64,000 bases of DNA from PRO6 sp035565775 (lineage in GTDB: Bacteria; Pseudomonadota; Alphaproteobacteria; Rhizobiales; Xanthobacteraceae): assembly GCA_035565775.1 (NCBI GenBank), contig DATMRW010000030.1, positions 248,001 through 312,000 on the forward strand, written 5' to 3'. Below the pieces are notes generated by a model. It was not told the origin of the DNA. It was given only the letters and a program-made list of their open reading frames with translations, and ran no database searches. The translations under genes and the position numbers were made by a program. This document shows, piece after piece, positions 42,452 through 52,411 of the stretch. How positions within the stretch are numbered: position 1 is the stretch's first letter; every line of letters begins with the position of its first letter.

Positions 42452-44353
42452 ATGGCAATCTCCGACACCACACTGGACGCTCCGGTCGAACCGCCCCAAG
42501 CGTCGGGTTTTCTCGCCCTGACCTTAGGCAGCATCGGCGTCGTCTTTGGCGACATCGGCACCTCCCCGCTCTATGCATTCCGCGAGGCCGTTCACGCCGC
42601 CACCAAGGGTTCGGCCGTCACGCCCGTCAATGTGCTCGGCGTCCTCTCGCTGATCACGTGGGCGCTGCTCATCATCGTCGCGGCGAAATACGTGCTGCTG
42701 CTGCTGCGCGCCGACAACAATGGCGAGGGCGGCACGCTGTCGCTGATGGCGCTCGGCCGGCGCGCGCTAGGCCGCAGTTCGTGGGCGCTGTTTGCGCTCG
42801 GCGTGCTCGGCGCCTCGATGTTCATCGGCGACGCGATGATTGCGCCGGCGATCTCGGTGCTCTCCGCCGTCGAAGGTCTCAACATCGCCGCGCCCGCGCT
42901 GGAGCCCTATGTCGTTCCGCTGACGGTCGCGATCCTCATCGTGCTGTTCGCCGTGCAGAGCAAGGGCACCGCCAGCGTGGCTTCGGCTTTCGGCCCGGTC
43001 ATGCTCATCTGGTTCATCGTCATCGGGGTGCTCGGCCTTGTCAGCCTGCTCAGCAATCCGGGCGTCCTTGTCGCGTTCAATCCCTGGTACGCGGCTCACT
43101 TCCTCGCCACCCACCACTTCATCGGCCTCGTCACGCTCGGCGCGGTCTTCCTGGCGGTGACCGGCGGTGAGGCGCTCTATGCCGACCTCGGCCATTTCGG
43201 CCGCCGCCCGATCCAGTGGGCGTGGTTTGGCTTCGTGCTGCCGGCGCTGCTGCTCAACTATTACGGCCAGGGCGCGCTGCTTCTGTCCAATCCCGCCGCC
43301 ATCGAGAACCCGTTCTACCGCCTCGCCCCCGATTGGCTGCTGATGCCGCTGATCTTCATGGCGACCGCCGCAACCGTGATCGCCAGCCAGGCCGTGATCA
43401 CCGGCGCCTATTCGCTGATCCGCCAGGCGGTGCAGCTCGGCATGCTGCCGCGCTTCGAGGTCCGCTACACTTCCGAGACCCATGCCGGGCAGATCTACCT
43501 GCCGCGGGTCAACCTGCTGCTGCTCATCGGCGTGCTGATCCTGGTGCTCTTGTTCCGCACCTCGTCCAATCTGGCCTCGGCCTACGGCATCGCCGTGTCG
43601 ATGACCATGGTGGCTGACGGCATCATGGCCTTCTTCGTGCTCTGGAAGGTGTGGAATTTCCGCGCCGCGCTTGCAGCCGCGATCATCGCCCCGATCGCCA
43701 TCGTCGACCTCTCGTTCTTCGGCGCCAACCTTTTGAAGCTGCTGGAAGGTGCGTGGGTGCCGCTGTTGTTCGGTCTCGTGATGATGACCATGATCTGGAC
43801 ATGGCGGCGCGGCTCCGAAATTCTGACGCTGAAGAGCCGCCGGGTGGAAGTGCCGCTCCGCGACCTCGTCAAGAGCCTCGAAAAGCGGCCGCCGCATATC
43901 GTCAAGGGCACCGCAGTATTCCTCACCAGCGACCCGGATTTCGTCCCGGTGTCGCTCCTGCACAACCTCAAGCACAATCAGGTTCTGCACGAGCACAACG
44001 TCATCCTCACCATCGAGACGGCGAATACGCCGCGCGTCGATGTCTCCGACCGGGTCAAGATCGAGGGCATCAGCGACAAGTTCTCGCTTGTGAAGCTCCG
44101 CTACGGCTACATGGAGTCGCCGAACGTGCCGAAGGCGCTGGCGATCGCCCGCAAGCTCGGCTGGCAGTTCGACATCATGTCGACCTCGTTCTACGTCTCG
44201 CGACGGTCCCTGAAGCCGGCGGCGCAATCGGCGATGCCGCTCTGGCAGACCCGGCTTTTCATCTCGCTGAGCCGCTCGGCCAACGACGCCACCGACTATT
44301 TTCAGATCCCGACCGGGCGCGTGGTCGAAGTCGGAACCCAGGTCACGATCTGA
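42452..44353 (+). CDS. kup: Kup-type potassium uptake protein
   Basis: A 633-residue low-affinity K+ transporter of the Kup/HAK/KT family with 12 hydrophobic helices in residues about 15-450 and a cytoplasmic tail. The family start [17 protein letters not shown] is visible, as is [13 protein letters not shown]. The start at 42452 has GAGG just before it; TTG 42440 is an alternative with better spacing. A terminator follows the stop. Confidence 0.9.
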   Translation: MAISDTTLDAPVEPPQASGFLALTLGSIGVVFGDIGTSPLYAFREAVHAATKGSAVTPVNVLGVLSLITWALLIIVAAKYVLLLLRADNNGEGGTLSLMALGRRALGRSSWALFALGVLGASMFIGDAMIAPAISVLSAVEGLNIAAPALEPYVVPLTVAILIVLFAVQSKGTASVASAFGPVMLIWFIVIGVLGLVSLLSNPGVLVAFNPWYAAHFLATHHFIGLVTLGAVFLAVTGGEALYADLGHFGRRPIQWAWFGFVLPALLLNYYGQGALLLSNPAAIENPFYRLAPDWLLMPLIFMATAATVIASQAVITGAYSLIRQAVQLGMLPRFEVRYTSETHAGQIYLPRVNLLLLIGVLILVLLFRTSSNLASAYGIAVSMTMVADGIMAFFVLWKVWNFRAALAAAIIAPIAIVDLSFFGANLLKLLEGAWVPLLFGLVMMTMIWTWRRGSEILTLKSRRVEVPLRDLVKSLEKRPPHIVKGTAVFLTSDPDFVPVSLLHNLKHNQVLHEHNVILTIETANTPRVDVSDRVKIEGISDKFSLVKLRYGYMESPNVPKALAIARKLGWQFDIMSTSFYVSRRSLKPAAQSAMPLWQTRLFISLSRSANDATDYFQIPTGRVVEVGTQVTI

Positions 44354-44386
44354 GGCACAATTAAAACCCGGTTCCCATCCACATCA

Positions 44387-44418
44387 AACGGCCGCCTGCC
44401 CCCGCAGGCGGTCGTTTT
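44387..44418 (+). terminator. Intrinsic terminator after kup
   Basis: AACGGCCGCCTGC pairs with GCAGGCGGTCGTT (one G-T wobble) across a 4-base CCCC loop, and TTTT follows. Confidence 0.8.
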
Positions 44419-44549
44419 CGTGCGCTCTGCTGGCGACAAGCCGCCCCGCGATCTCCCCGAAGCAACCAAAATCTGACCATGGTGTTGATCCATGACAGGG
44501 CTCGAACACACCGAAAAAGCAACTTGCGATCGTGGCGGAAGGATCAACC

Positions 44550-45287
44550 ATGAGAAAAATCCGTTCTGGCAGCTATCTTTTCGGCGGCCTCGCAGGGGCC
44601 GTCGGAGCCGCCCTCATGGCCTTCCCAGCCTTGGCGGCGGATCTGCAGCCCCGCCCCTACACTCCGGCGCCTCCTCCGATCCCGGCACCGATCGTGCAGG
44701 TCTATAACTGGACCGGCTTCTATATCGGCGGCCATCTCGGCGGGGCATTTTCCGGCGACAACGGCCTTTCGGGCGATGGCCGGTTCCTCGGCGGCGTGCA
44801 GCTCGGCGCAGACTACCAGTTCGCGTCCAATTGGGTCGCCGGTATCGAGGCGCAGTATAGCTGGCTGAACGGCGGCAATTCCGGCCTCAATGTCCCGCCG
44901 AACGTCGATGTCTCGCTCAGCAATCGCGGCATCGGCTCCGTCACCGGGCGGTTCGGCTACGCGATCGGCCCGACGCTGCTTTATGCCAAGGGCGGCTACG
45001 CCTATTCCGACAGGAACGTCAATGTCTCGTGGGGCGGCGCACCGGCAAGCTTCACGGTCGACCCCGGCCGCAAGGACGGCTGGACCGCGGGCGCGGGCCT
45101 TGAATACATGTTCGCCCCGAACTGGTCGGCCAAGGTCGAGTACCAGTACTACAATTTCGGTAACGTCAATTTCGTCGACAATCAGAGCGGCGCACCGATC
45201 GCGAGCTACCGCAACGACGAGCATACGGTCAAAGCGGGGGTCAATTACCGCTTCAACTGGGGCGGCCCGCAAGGCCCGCGCTATTAG
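44550..45287 (+). CDS. Outer-membrane beta-barrel protein (RopB/Omp31 type)
   Basis: A 245-residue protein with a Sec signal (ending LAADL) and an eight-strand barrel pattern: NWTGFYIGGHLGGAF, VAGIEAQYSW, TLLYAKGGYAYSD and AKVEYQYYNFG. It ends in aromatic VNYRFNW followed by a short tail. RopB/Omp31-type porins are abundant outer-membrane proteins of Rhizobiales. GGAAGGATCAACC precedes the ATG. A strong terminator follows. Confidence 0.85.
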   Translation: MRKIRSGSYLFGGLAGAVGAALMAFPALAADLQPRPYTPAPPPIPAPIVQVYNWTGFYIGGHLGGAFSGDNGLSGDGRFLGGVQLGADYQFASNWVAGIEAQYSWLNGGNSGLNVPPNVDVSLSNRGIGSVTGRFGYAIGPTLLYAKGGYAYSDRNVNVSWGGAPASFTVDPGRKDGWTAGAGLEYMFAPNWSAKVEYQYYNFGNVNFVDNQSGAPIASYRNDEHTVKAGVNYRFNWGGPQGPRY

Positions 45288-45308
45288 CCTCTGTTCCCGC
45301 GCGAATGC

Positions 45309-45341
45309 AAAAAAGCCGGCGTGAACGCCGGCTTTTTTTTT
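45309..45341. terminator. Bidirectional terminator between porin and pssA
   Basis: AAAAAAGCCGGCGT pairs perfectly with ACGCCGGCTTTTTT around GA, giving T-runs on both strands; it separates convergent genes. Confidence 0.95.
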
Positions 45342-45363
45342 CATTTGGCTGTCCGGTGCGAGC

Positions 45364-46359
45364 TCAATTGAGCCGGTCCGGGCGAGGATGGGAGCCGTCG
45401 TGCAGCTCGTCGGCAATATGGCGCTCGCCCTTCTGCTCACCGTCGCCTTTGGGCTCACTTGCCGCCTTCGGCGGCTCGGCGGGCTGGACCAGCGCCGAAT
45501 GCAGGGCAGTGTCGCCAAGGTCGGCTTCCGCGGCCGGCTCCGAGGCCGTTGCTGCTGCGGCGGCCCGCAGGCGGCTGAACGAGCGCCAGCCGAGCGGCAG
45601 GCTCGCCAGATAGGCCGCCGAAGCGACCGAGAGGACGTGCCACGGATAGCTGATCAGCAGCGCGATGACGAACACCACCAGCACGAAGATCGGCAGCACC
45701 ATTTCCGGCGGCACCCGCATGCTGATCGATTTTCCGGAGAACACCGGCAGCCGCGACACCATCAGGCCGGCGATCACCAGCGTGTACACTGCCGTCACCA
45801 CCGCATAGGGCATCGGCGCGCCGAGGAACGAGACATAGACCGGGAGCAGCACCGTGATCGCGCCGGCGGGCGCGGGAATGCCGGTGAAGAAATTCGCCGC
45901 ATAGGCGGGCTGGCTGGTGTCATCCATGGCCGCGTTGAAGCGCGCCAGCCGCAGCCCGCCGGAAATCGCGAAAATCATCGCGGCGATCCAGCCGACATTG
46001 TTCAGGTCGTGGAGCTGCCAAAAATACAAGATCAGTCCGGGGGCGACGCCAAAGTTGACGAAATCCGCAAGGCTGTCGAGTTCCGCGCCGAACCGCGATT
46101 GGCCCTTGATCAGCCGCGCAACCCGCCCGTCGATGCCGTCGAGCACCGCCGCCAGCACGATTGCCCCGATCGCGAGCTCCATCCGCCCCTCGACCGCGAG
46201 GCGGATCGCGGTCAGCCCGGCGCAGATCGCCAGCAACGTGATGACGTTCGGCACCAGCATCCGCACCGGGATCGGGCGGAACCGGCGGCGACGCAACCCG
46301 CGAAACCCTTCGGCGGTCTTGGCTTCATCTCTCATCGGATCGATCCCGGCATAACTCAC
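45364..46359 (-). CDS. pssA: CDP-diacylglycerol-serine O-phosphatidyltransferase
   Basis: Joins serine to CDP-diacylglycerol at the inner membrane to give phosphatidylserine. The CDP-alcohol phosphotransferase motif is complete: D77-G78, A81-R82, G91, D95 and D99 (DGRVARLIKGQSRFGAELDSLAD). The product is 331 residues with a charged, alanine-rich tail of about 60 residues that is not conserved. Starts at 46359 or 46335 are both possible; neither has a strong ribosome binding site. It follows psd. Confidence 0.9.
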   Translation of the reverse strand: MSYAGIDPMRDEAKTAEGFRGLRRRRFRPIPVRMLVPNVITLLAICAGLTAIRLAVEGRMELAIGAIVLAAVLDGIDGRVARLIKGQSRFGAELDSLADFVNFGVAPGLILYFWQLHDLNNVGWIAAMIFAISGGLRLARFNAAMDDTSQPAYAANFFTGIPAPAGAITVLLPVYVSFLGAPMPYAVVTAVYTLVIAGLMVSRLPVFSGKSISMRVPPEMVLPIFVLVVFVIALLISYPWHVLSVASAAYLASLPLGWRSFSRLRAAAAATASEPAAEADLGDTALHSALVQPAEPPKAASEPKGDGEQKGERHIADELHDGSHPRPDRLN

Positions 46360-46440
46360 TCACCGTCAGACACCGGCGACGGTTCCCGGCAAGCAGGCTT
46401 CAGGCAGCGCCCGGAACCCGCATTGCAAAAAGTATAGCAC

Positions 46441-46470
46441 AAAAAACATTGAGGGGCCGAAGCCCCTCAA
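46441..46470 (-). terminator. Intrinsic terminator after psd (UUCG-type loop)
   Basis: On the minus strand TTGAGGGGC-TTCG-GCCCCTCAA is followed by TGTTTTTT. The C(TTCG)G closing is a very stable tetraloop. It sits between psd and pssA. Confidence 0.9.
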
Positions 46471-46522
46471 CCTTCACATTGACTTTAGATTATTGGAGCA
46501 ATCTATTGATTTCATTAAAAAA

Positions 46523-47221
46523 TCAATCTGCACGATAGGTCCGGCCGGGGTCTGCCGTCGTGAAATCCGCCAAAATGGTTTCACCCGCCACCGCGGTCTG
46601 GCCGACGCCCACCAGCGGCATCGCCCCCTTCGGCAGGTAGACGTCGAGGCGCGAGCCGAAACGGATCAGACCGAAGCGCTCGCCGGTCCGCATCTCCTGC
46701 CCCTCGCGCACGAACGACACGATGCGGCGGGCAACGAGCCCGGCGATCTGGGTGACGCCGACGCGGCCGTAAGCGGTGGCGATCACCAGCGAGTTGCGCT
46801 CATTGTGCTCGCTCGCCTTGTCGAGTTCGGCATTGATGAACTTGCCGGCGCGATAGGCAATCCGCTCGATCCGGCCGTTCACCGGGCTGCGGTTCACGTG
46901 GCAGTTGAACACGCTCATGAACACCGAGACGCGCATCAAAGGCTCGGTGCCGAGCCCGAGCTCGGCCGGGGGGACGACCGGCGCGACCATCGACACCCGG
47001 CCGTCGGCCGGCGATACCACCAGCCCCTCGCGAACCGGGGTCGTGCGCACCGGATCGCGGAAGAACAGCGCGCACCATACCGTGAGCAGAACGCCGATCC
47101 AGCCCAGCGGCTCCCAGAGCCAGAACAGGATCAGGGTGACGAGCGCAAACGTGCCGATGAAGGGATAGCCTTCGCGATGGATCGGCGGGATCTGGGCGCG
47201 GATGGAATTGACGATCGACAT
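46523..47221 (-). CDS. psd: Phosphatidylserine decarboxylase proenzyme
   Basis: A 232-residue short-form Psd that turns phosphatidylserine into phosphatidylethanolamine. The self-cleavage site G189-S190 lies in [11 protein letters not shown], and the metal/substrate strands include [11 protein letters not shown]. One or two membrane segments lie near residues 20-53. The ribosome binding site is AGGAAG. The gene sits 60 bases after atm1 and before pssA, with a terminator between it and pssA. Confidence 0.9.
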   Translation of the reverse strand: MSIVNSIRAQIPPIHREGYPFIGTFALVTLILFWLWEPLGWIGVLLTVWCALFFRDPVRTTPVREGLVVSPADGRVSMVAPVVPPAELGLGTEPLMRVSVFMSVFNCHVNRSPVNGRIERIAYRAGKFINAELDKASEHNERNSLVIATAYGRVGVTQIAGLVARRIVSFVREGQEMRTGERFGLIRFGSRLDVYLPKGAMPLVGVGQTAVAGETILADFTTADPGRTYRAD

Positions 47222-47281
47222 CGGAGCTTCCTGGTGATGGATCAGTGTGACGAGATAGAGCGGTTAGCTTGCGAATGCCGG

Positions 47282-49237
47282 TTATTCAACAGCTTCCGGA
47301 GAGGCGAGCGGATCGTTGGTAGCAAGGGGCGGAAGACGATTGGGCGCACCGTCATCATCCTCGATCCCCGCCAGCTTCTCCCGCGCCTCCTCGGCCTCAC
47401 GCTGCCGATTCCACATGCTGGCATAGAGCCCGCCTTTTAGCAGAAGCGCGGCGTGGGTGCCACGTTCTGCAATCACGCCGCGATCGAGCACGATGATCTC
47501 GTCCGCTGCGACGATGGTCGAGAGGCGATGGGCGATCACCAGCGACGTCCGGTCGCGGGACACCCCCTCCAGGGCGGACTGGATTTCCCGCTCGGTGTGG
47601 CTGTCGAGCGCCGAGGTCGCCTCGTCCAGCAGCAGGATCGGCGGCGCCTTCAAGATCGTCCGCGCAATCGCCACCCGCTGCTTCTCGCCGCCGGACAGCT
47701 TGAGGCCGCGCTCGCCGACCTCGGTGTCGTAGCCCTTGGGCGAGCGGGCGATGAAGCCGTCGATCTGGGCAAGGCGAGCCGCCTCCTCCACCTCGGCGTC
47801 GGTCGCATCCCACCGGCCGTAGCGGATGTTGTAACGCATGGTGTCGTTGAACAAGACCGTATCCTGCGGGACCATGCCGATCGCCGCGCGCAGCGTCTCC
47901 TGCTTCACGTCGCGAATGTCCTGGTTGTCGATCAGGATGCGCCCGCCGCTGACGTCGTAGAGCCGGAACAGCAGCCGCGAGATCGTCGATTTGCCCGCGC
48001 CCGAGGGGCCGACGATTGCCACCGTCTTGCCCGCCGGCACCTCGAAGCTGATGCCCTTGAGGATCTGACGGTCCGACTCGTAGGCGAAGCGGACATCCTC
48101 GAAGCGGATCGCGCCGTCAGTAACATGCAACGCCGGCGCATTCGGCTTGTCGGTAACTTCGGGCTTGCGGGCAAGAACGCCGAACATCATCTCGATGTCG
48201 ATCAGCGCCTGCTTGATCTCGCGATAGACCATGCCCATGAAATTCAGCGGCTGATAGAGCTGGATCATCATGGCATTGATCATGACGAAATCGCCGACAG
48301 TCTTGGTGCCGTTGCGCACGCCGATGGCGCACAGCAGCATGGTCGCGGTCAGTCCCGCCGTGAAGATCACCGCCTGGCCGATATTGAGCACTGCGAGCGA
48401 AGTGTAGGTCTTGACGCTGGCGCGCTCGTAACGCTCCATCGAGCGGTCATAGCGCGACGCCTCCCGCGCCTCGGCGCCAAAGTATTTGACGGTCTCGTAG
48501 TTCAGCAGCGAGTCGATCGCCTTGGTGTTCGCCTCGGTATCGGACTCGTTCATCGCTCGCCGGATGCCGATCCGCCACTCGGTCGCCGCATAGGTGAACC
48601 ACATATAGAGGACGACGGTGACCAGCGTGGCCAGCACATAGCGCCAGTCGAACACCCAGAACAGCACCGCAAGCAGCAGCGCCACCTCGACGATGGTCGG
48701 CACGAGCTGCAAAATCACCATCCGCACGATGACCTCGATGCCGAGCCGCCCGCGCTCCAGCACCCGCGTCAGGCCGCCGGTCTTGCGCTCCAGATGAAAG
48801 CGCAGCGACAGTTCGTGCATGTGGACGAAGGTGAAATAGGCGAGCTTGCGCACCGCATGCATCGCCACCTTGGCAAAGATGCCGTCGCGAAGCTGCGTCA
48901 GGCCGGCCATCAGCACCCGCATGAGGCCGTAGGCGGCGGTCATGATCAGCGGCGAGGCGATCAGCCACATCGCCCAGTTGTCCGGCGCGGTCGCCGCCGC
49001 GCCCTCGCCCGTCAGCGCATCGGTCGCCCATTTGAACGTGAACGGCACCGCCAGCGTCGCGACCTTGGCGACGAGCAGCAGAACCATCGCCCAGACGACG
49101 CGGGTCTTGAGGTCCTTGCGGTCCCCCGGCCAGATATAGGGCCACAGCCCCATCAGCGTGGCGATGAGATTGCCGCGCGCGGAATCAGCAGAAGACGTCG
49201 CCGGCTGTTGCGCCGCCGCGTGATGATGGTGAGCCAT
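47282..49237 (-). CDS. Atm1-type ABC exporter (fused permease-ATPase)
   Basis: A 651-residue half-transporter of the ABCB7/Atm1 group, which exports a glutathione-linked sulfur compound. The membrane domain carries NYETVKYFGAE (residues about 246-256), the Atm1 marker. The ATPase has Walker A GPSGAGKST (410-418), C-loop LSGGEKQR (514) and Walker B LLLDEATSAL. The His-rich N-terminus (MAHHHHAA) is unusual. ATG 49237 has AGGAACG upstream. Confidence 0.9.
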   Translation of the reverse strand: MAHHHHAAAQQPATSSADSARGNLIATLMGLWPYIWPGDRKDLKTRVVWAMVLLLVAKVATLAVPFTFKWATDALTGEGAAATAPDNWAMWLIASPLIMTAAYGLMRVLMAGLTQLRDGIFAKVAMHAVRKLAYFTFVHMHELSLRFHLERKTGGLTRVLERGRLGIEVIVRMVILQLVPTIVEVALLLAVLFWVFDWRYVLATLVTVVLYMWFTYAATEWRIGIRRAMNESDTEANTKAIDSLLNYETVKYFGAEAREASRYDRSMERYERASVKTYTSLAVLNIGQAVIFTAGLTATMLLCAIGVRNGTKTVGDFVMINAMMIQLYQPLNFMGMVYREIKQALIDIEMMFGVLARKPEVTDKPNAPALHVTDGAIRFEDVRFAYESDRQILKGISFEVPAGKTVAIVGPSGAGKSTISRLLFRLYDVSGGRILIDNQDIRDVKQETLRAAIGMVPQDTVLFNDTMRYNIRYGRWDATDAEVEEAARLAQIDGFIARSPKGYDTEVGERGLKLSGGEKQRVAIARTILKAPPILLLDEATSALDSHTEREIQSALEGVSRDRTSLVIAHRLSTIVAADEIIVLDRGVIAERGTHAALLLKGGLYASMWNRQREAEEAREKLAGIEDDDGAPNRLPPLATNDPLASPEAVE

Positions 49238-49458
49238 TAATCGTTCCTGGCGGCTGCCGCCCGGCGTCCGCAGTCCTTCAAGGGATACGCGCCATTCGCG
49301 CAAGTTGCCCGTGATATAGAGTGTTCAGGGCGGGGGTACACCCCATGGCGGGTAAATCTTTTGTTTCAACCTGTTATATTCGGACCGTCAGGAGCGGGAA
49401 TGACGCGGTGCAACCGGCTCGCCTTGACGCCGCCAAAGTTGCGATGCAACATTTCGAA

Positions 49459-50079
49459 ATGACAATGCCTCTCCGTTCTTCTCTCATCAAATCCGTCTGC
49501 GTCTATTGTGGCTCCGGCCCCGGCAACGACCCGGTTTTTGCCGATGCAGCCACCGCTTTCGGCAAAATCCTTGCAACCTCGGGCGTCAAGCTGGTCTATG
49601 GCGGCGGCTCAATCGGCCTGATGGGCGCGGTCGCGACCGCCGCACTCGAGAACGGCGGCAAGGTGACCGGCATCATTCCGGAGTTTCTGGTCCGCCGCGA
49701 GCACGCCATGGAGGGCGTGAAGGATCTCATCATCACCAAGGACATGCACGAGCGCAAACAGCTCATGTTCGAGCATTCGGATGCGTTCGTCGCACTTCCC
49801 GGCGGCGTTGGCACCCTGGAGGAATTGGTCGAGCAGCTCACCTGGTCGCAGCTCGGCCGGCACAAGAAGCCGATCCTGGTCGCCAACATCAAGGGCTTCT
49901 GGGAGCCGCTCGGGGTGCTCCTGTCGCATATGGCAGAAACCGAGTTCATCCGGCCCGGCCTGCAGATCAACCTGCTGAAGGCCGACAGCGTCGAGGACAT
50001 TTTACCGAAGCTCGAAATTGCCGCGCAGGAAGCGGGCGGCGAAACCGAGATGCCGGGCGACCTCGCAAAACAGCTCTGA
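49459..50079 (+). CDS. LOG-family nucleotide-monophosphate phosphoribohydrolase
   Basis: A 206-residue Rossmann-fold protein. LOG signatures are visible: VYGGGSIGLMGAVATAAL and PGGVGTLEELVE. LOG enzymes release the base from cytokinin- or purine-type nucleotides. The start at 49459 gives the length of the family; frames upstream to 49321 or 49345 are open but lack the conserved start. It is divergent from atm1. Confidence 0.8.
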   Translation: MTMPLRSSLIKSVCVYCGSGPGNDPVFADAATAFGKILATSGVKLVYGGGSIGLMGAVATAALENGGKVTGIIPEFLVRREHAMEGVKDLIITKDMHERKQLMFEHSDAFVALPGGVGTLEELVEQLTWSQLGRHKKPILVANIKGFWEPLGVLLSHMAETEFIRPGLQINLLKADSVEDILPKLEIAAQEAGGETEMPGDLAKQL

Positions 50080-50159
50080 TCAGCCCCCTTTTCGGGAAAG
50101 GTCAAGGGCGGGCTCTTGGCCCGCCCGCCATTGCCGGCACAGATCACGAGTGTCGGGCC

Positions 50160-51758
50160 TCAAGCCGGGGCGCCCGATTTCACCAGCTTGTAGAAGATTG
50201 AATCCATCAGTGCCTGGAACGAGGCATCGATGATATTCGACGACACGCCGATCGTGGTCCAGCGATCGCCGAGTTCGTCCTCGCTCTCGATCAGCACGCG
50301 CGTCACCGCCTCCGTGCCGCCATTGAGGATACGGACGCGGTAGTCGACCAGCTTCAGGCCCTCGATATACTTCTGGTACTGGCCGAGATCCTTGCGCAAG
50401 GCAACGTCGAGCGCATTGACCGGGCCGTTGCCCTCGGCGGCAGAGATCAAGACTTCGCCGGCAACATCAACCTTGACCACCGCGAGCGCCACCGTCACGC
50501 GCTCGCCCTTGGCGTTGACGCGCTGCTCGGTGTTCACGTCGAACTGCACCACCGTAAAATATTCCGGCACGCGGCCGAGCACGCGGCGCGCCAGCAGGTC
50601 GAACGACGCATCGGCCGCCTCATAGGCATAGCCGGACTGCTGGCGCTGCTTCATCTCCTCGACCAGGCGGCCGAGCCGCGGGTCGTTGCGCTCGAACGCA
50701 ATGCCGGCGCGCTCAAGCTCGGCCAGCACGTTGGAGCGTCCCGCCTGCTCCGACACCAGCACCTTGCGATGGTTGCCGACGGAAGCCGGATCGACGTGCT
50801 CGTAGGTCGTCGGATCCTTGAGCAGGGCCGACGCATGAATGCCGGTTTTGGTGACGAAAGCGCTTTCGCCGACGTAAGGCGCATGGCGGTTCGGCGCGCG
50901 GTTGAGCATGTTGTCGAGCGTGCGGGAGACCTGCACCAGCGACGACAGCTTGTCCTGAGGCACAGCAATCTCGAAACGGTCCGAGAACTCGGACTTGAGC
51001 TTGAGGGTCGGGATCAGCGACACCAGATTGGCATTGCCGCAACGCTCGCCGAGGCCGTTCAGCGTGCCCTGGATCTGCCGCGCACCGGCCCGCACCGCGG
51101 CCAGCGAATTGGCGACCGCCTGCTCGGTGTCGTTATGGGCATGGATGCCGAGATGGGCGCCCGGCACATGTTTGGACACCTCGGTGACGATCTGCTCGAC
51201 CTCATGGGGCATGGTGCCGCCGTTGGTGTCGCACAAGATCACCCAGCGCGCGCCGGATTCGTAGGCGGCTTTTGCGCAGGCGAGCGCATATTCGGGATTG
51301 GCCTTGTAGCCGTCGAAAAAGTGCTCGCAATCGACCATCACCTCGCGGCCCTTGGCCTTGGCGAGGCTGACGCTGTCGCGGATGGAGGCGAGGTTTTCTT
51401 CGTTTGTTGTCTCGAGCGCGACCTTGACCTGATACTCCGACGACTTCGCGACGAAGCAGATCGCGTCGGCGTCGGCTTCGAGAAGCGCGGCGACGCCGGG
51501 ATCGTTCGACGCCGAACGGCCCGGACGGCGCGTCATGCCGAAGGCGGAAAAGCTCGCCTTCTTGAGCGCGGGCCTTTGGGCGAAGAGCTCGGTGTCGACC
51601 GGGTTGGCGCCGGGATAGCCGCCCTCCACATAGTCGACGCCGAGTTCATCGAGCATTGCGGCGATGCGCTGCTTGTCGGCGAGCGTGAAGTCGACGCCGT
51701 TGGTCTGCGCGCCATCGCGCAATGTCGTGTCGTAAAGATAGATGCGCTCGCGGCTCAT
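50160..51758 (-). CDS. cimA: (R)-citramalate synthase
   Basis: Condenses pyruvate and acetyl-CoA to citramalate in a threonine-independent isoleucine route. The 532-residue product has the DRE-TIM signature TTLRDGAQ, the catalytic His/metal loop HAHND and LCDTNGGTM, and a C-terminal LeuA-type allosteric domain (residues about 390-530). It is the last gene of cysS-peptide-GNAT-cimA; the GNAT stop is 3 bases before the ATG. Confidence 0.9.
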   Translation of the reverse strand: MSRERIYLYDTTLRDGAQTNGVDFTLADKQRIAAMLDELGVDYVEGGYPGANPVDTELFAQRPALKKASFSAFGMTRRPGRSASNDPGVAALLEADADAICFVAKSSEYQVKVALETTNEENLASIRDSVSLAKAKGREVMVDCEHFFDGYKANPEYALACAKAAYESGARWVILCDTNGGTMPHEVEQIVTEVSKHVPGAHLGIHAHNDTEQAVANSLAAVRAGARQIQGTLNGLGERCGNANLVSLIPTLKLKSEFSDRFEIAVPQDKLSSLVQVSRTLDNMLNRAPNRHAPYVGESAFVTKTGIHASALLKDPTTYEHVDPASVGNHRKVLVSEQAGRSNVLAELERAGIAFERNDPRLGRLVEEMKQRQQSGYAYEAADASFDLLARRVLGRVPEYFTVVQFDVNTEQRVNAKGERVTVALAVVKVDVAGEVLISAAEGNGPVNALDVALRKDLGQYQKYIEGLKLVDYRVRILNGGTEAVTRVLIESEDELGDRWTTIGVSSNIIDASFQALMDSIFYKLVKSGAPA

Positions 51759-51761
51759 GTC

Positions 51762-52292
51762 TCAATTCCCTGTCGAAGTCGTGCCCGCGCCTGTGCCGTC
51801 CGGCGGCGCGGCAAATGTCTTTTTCATCGTCGTGTTGGCGAGCCACTCGTCATTCACGATCACGGAGTTGCGCCGCTGATCGACATAGCCGCGCTTCAGG
51901 AAGAAGCCGTGCGCGGTGTCGCTGGCATCGACCGTGAGGTGGCTGGCGCCGCGGGCGGCGGCAAGCTTCTCCATCGCATCGCACAGCAGCGTGGCGACGC
52001 CCTGGTGCGCTGCCGACGGATGAACGAACAGCATGTCGACGTGATCGTTGCCTTTCAGCGACGAAAAGCCGACCGGCGAATGGTTGAGCGTCGCAACCAG
52101 CGTCAGCTGCCCGGTCAGCCGCGCGCTGAACTCGTCCTCGTCGTCGACGGCGGACGCCCATGCCTCGCGCTGGCTCTCGGTGTAGTCGTCTTCTGTCAGC
52201 TCCTCGATGCTCGCGGCGAAGATCTCGGCGAGCACCGGAATATCCTGCGGCAGCATCGGGCGCAGCGCCGGCTTCTGCAAAGCCTGTCCCAT
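51762..52292 (-). CDS. GNAT-family N-acetyltransferase
   Basis: A 176-residue acetyltransferase with a VDMLFVHPSAAHQGVATLL segment, the acetyl-CoA loop, and a HLTVDASDTAHGFFLKRGY C-terminus. It is likely a small-molecule or protein acetyltransferase; substrate unknown. ATG 52292 lies 5 bases after the stop of the 37-residue peptide gene, and the longer frame would overlap that gene. Member of the cysS operon. Confidence 0.8.
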   Translation of the reverse strand: MGQALQKPALRPMLPQDIPVLAEIFAASIEELTEDDYTESQREAWASAVDDEDEFSARLTGQLTLVATLNHSPVGFSSLKGNDHVDMLFVHPSAAHQGVATLLCDAMEKLAAARGASHLTVDASDTAHGFFLKRGYVDQRRNSVIVNDEWLANTTMKKTFAAPPDGTGAGTTSTGN

Positions 52293-52297
52293 TGCGA

Positions 52298-52411
52298 TCA
52301 CCACATCCCGAACAGCTTGAGGGCGATGAGCGCCGCAGCGATGATCACCGCCCATTTGAGGACGATGTAATAGCGCCAGTGCTTCGGAAAAGGTGTGTCG
52401 GGGCGTTTCAT
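52298..52411 (-). CDS. 37-residue membrane peptide coupled to cysS
   Basis: The ATG (52409-52411) overlaps the cysS stop by 4 bases (ATGA), and the stop TGA is 5 bases before the GNAT start. The peptide reads [20 protein letters not shown] then a hydrophobic helix ending FGMW, so it has one transmembrane helix with a charged N-terminal arm. Length is too short for ordinary gene finding. Tight coupling in both directions supports a real gene. Function unknown. Confidence 0.75.
   Translation of the reverse strand: MKRPDTPFPKHWRYYIVLKWAVIIAAALIALKLFGMW

Noticed and set aside
47453..49240. Plus-strand open frame of 595 codons opposite the Atm1-type exporter
   Set aside because: Antisense shadow of a gene with full ABC motifs.
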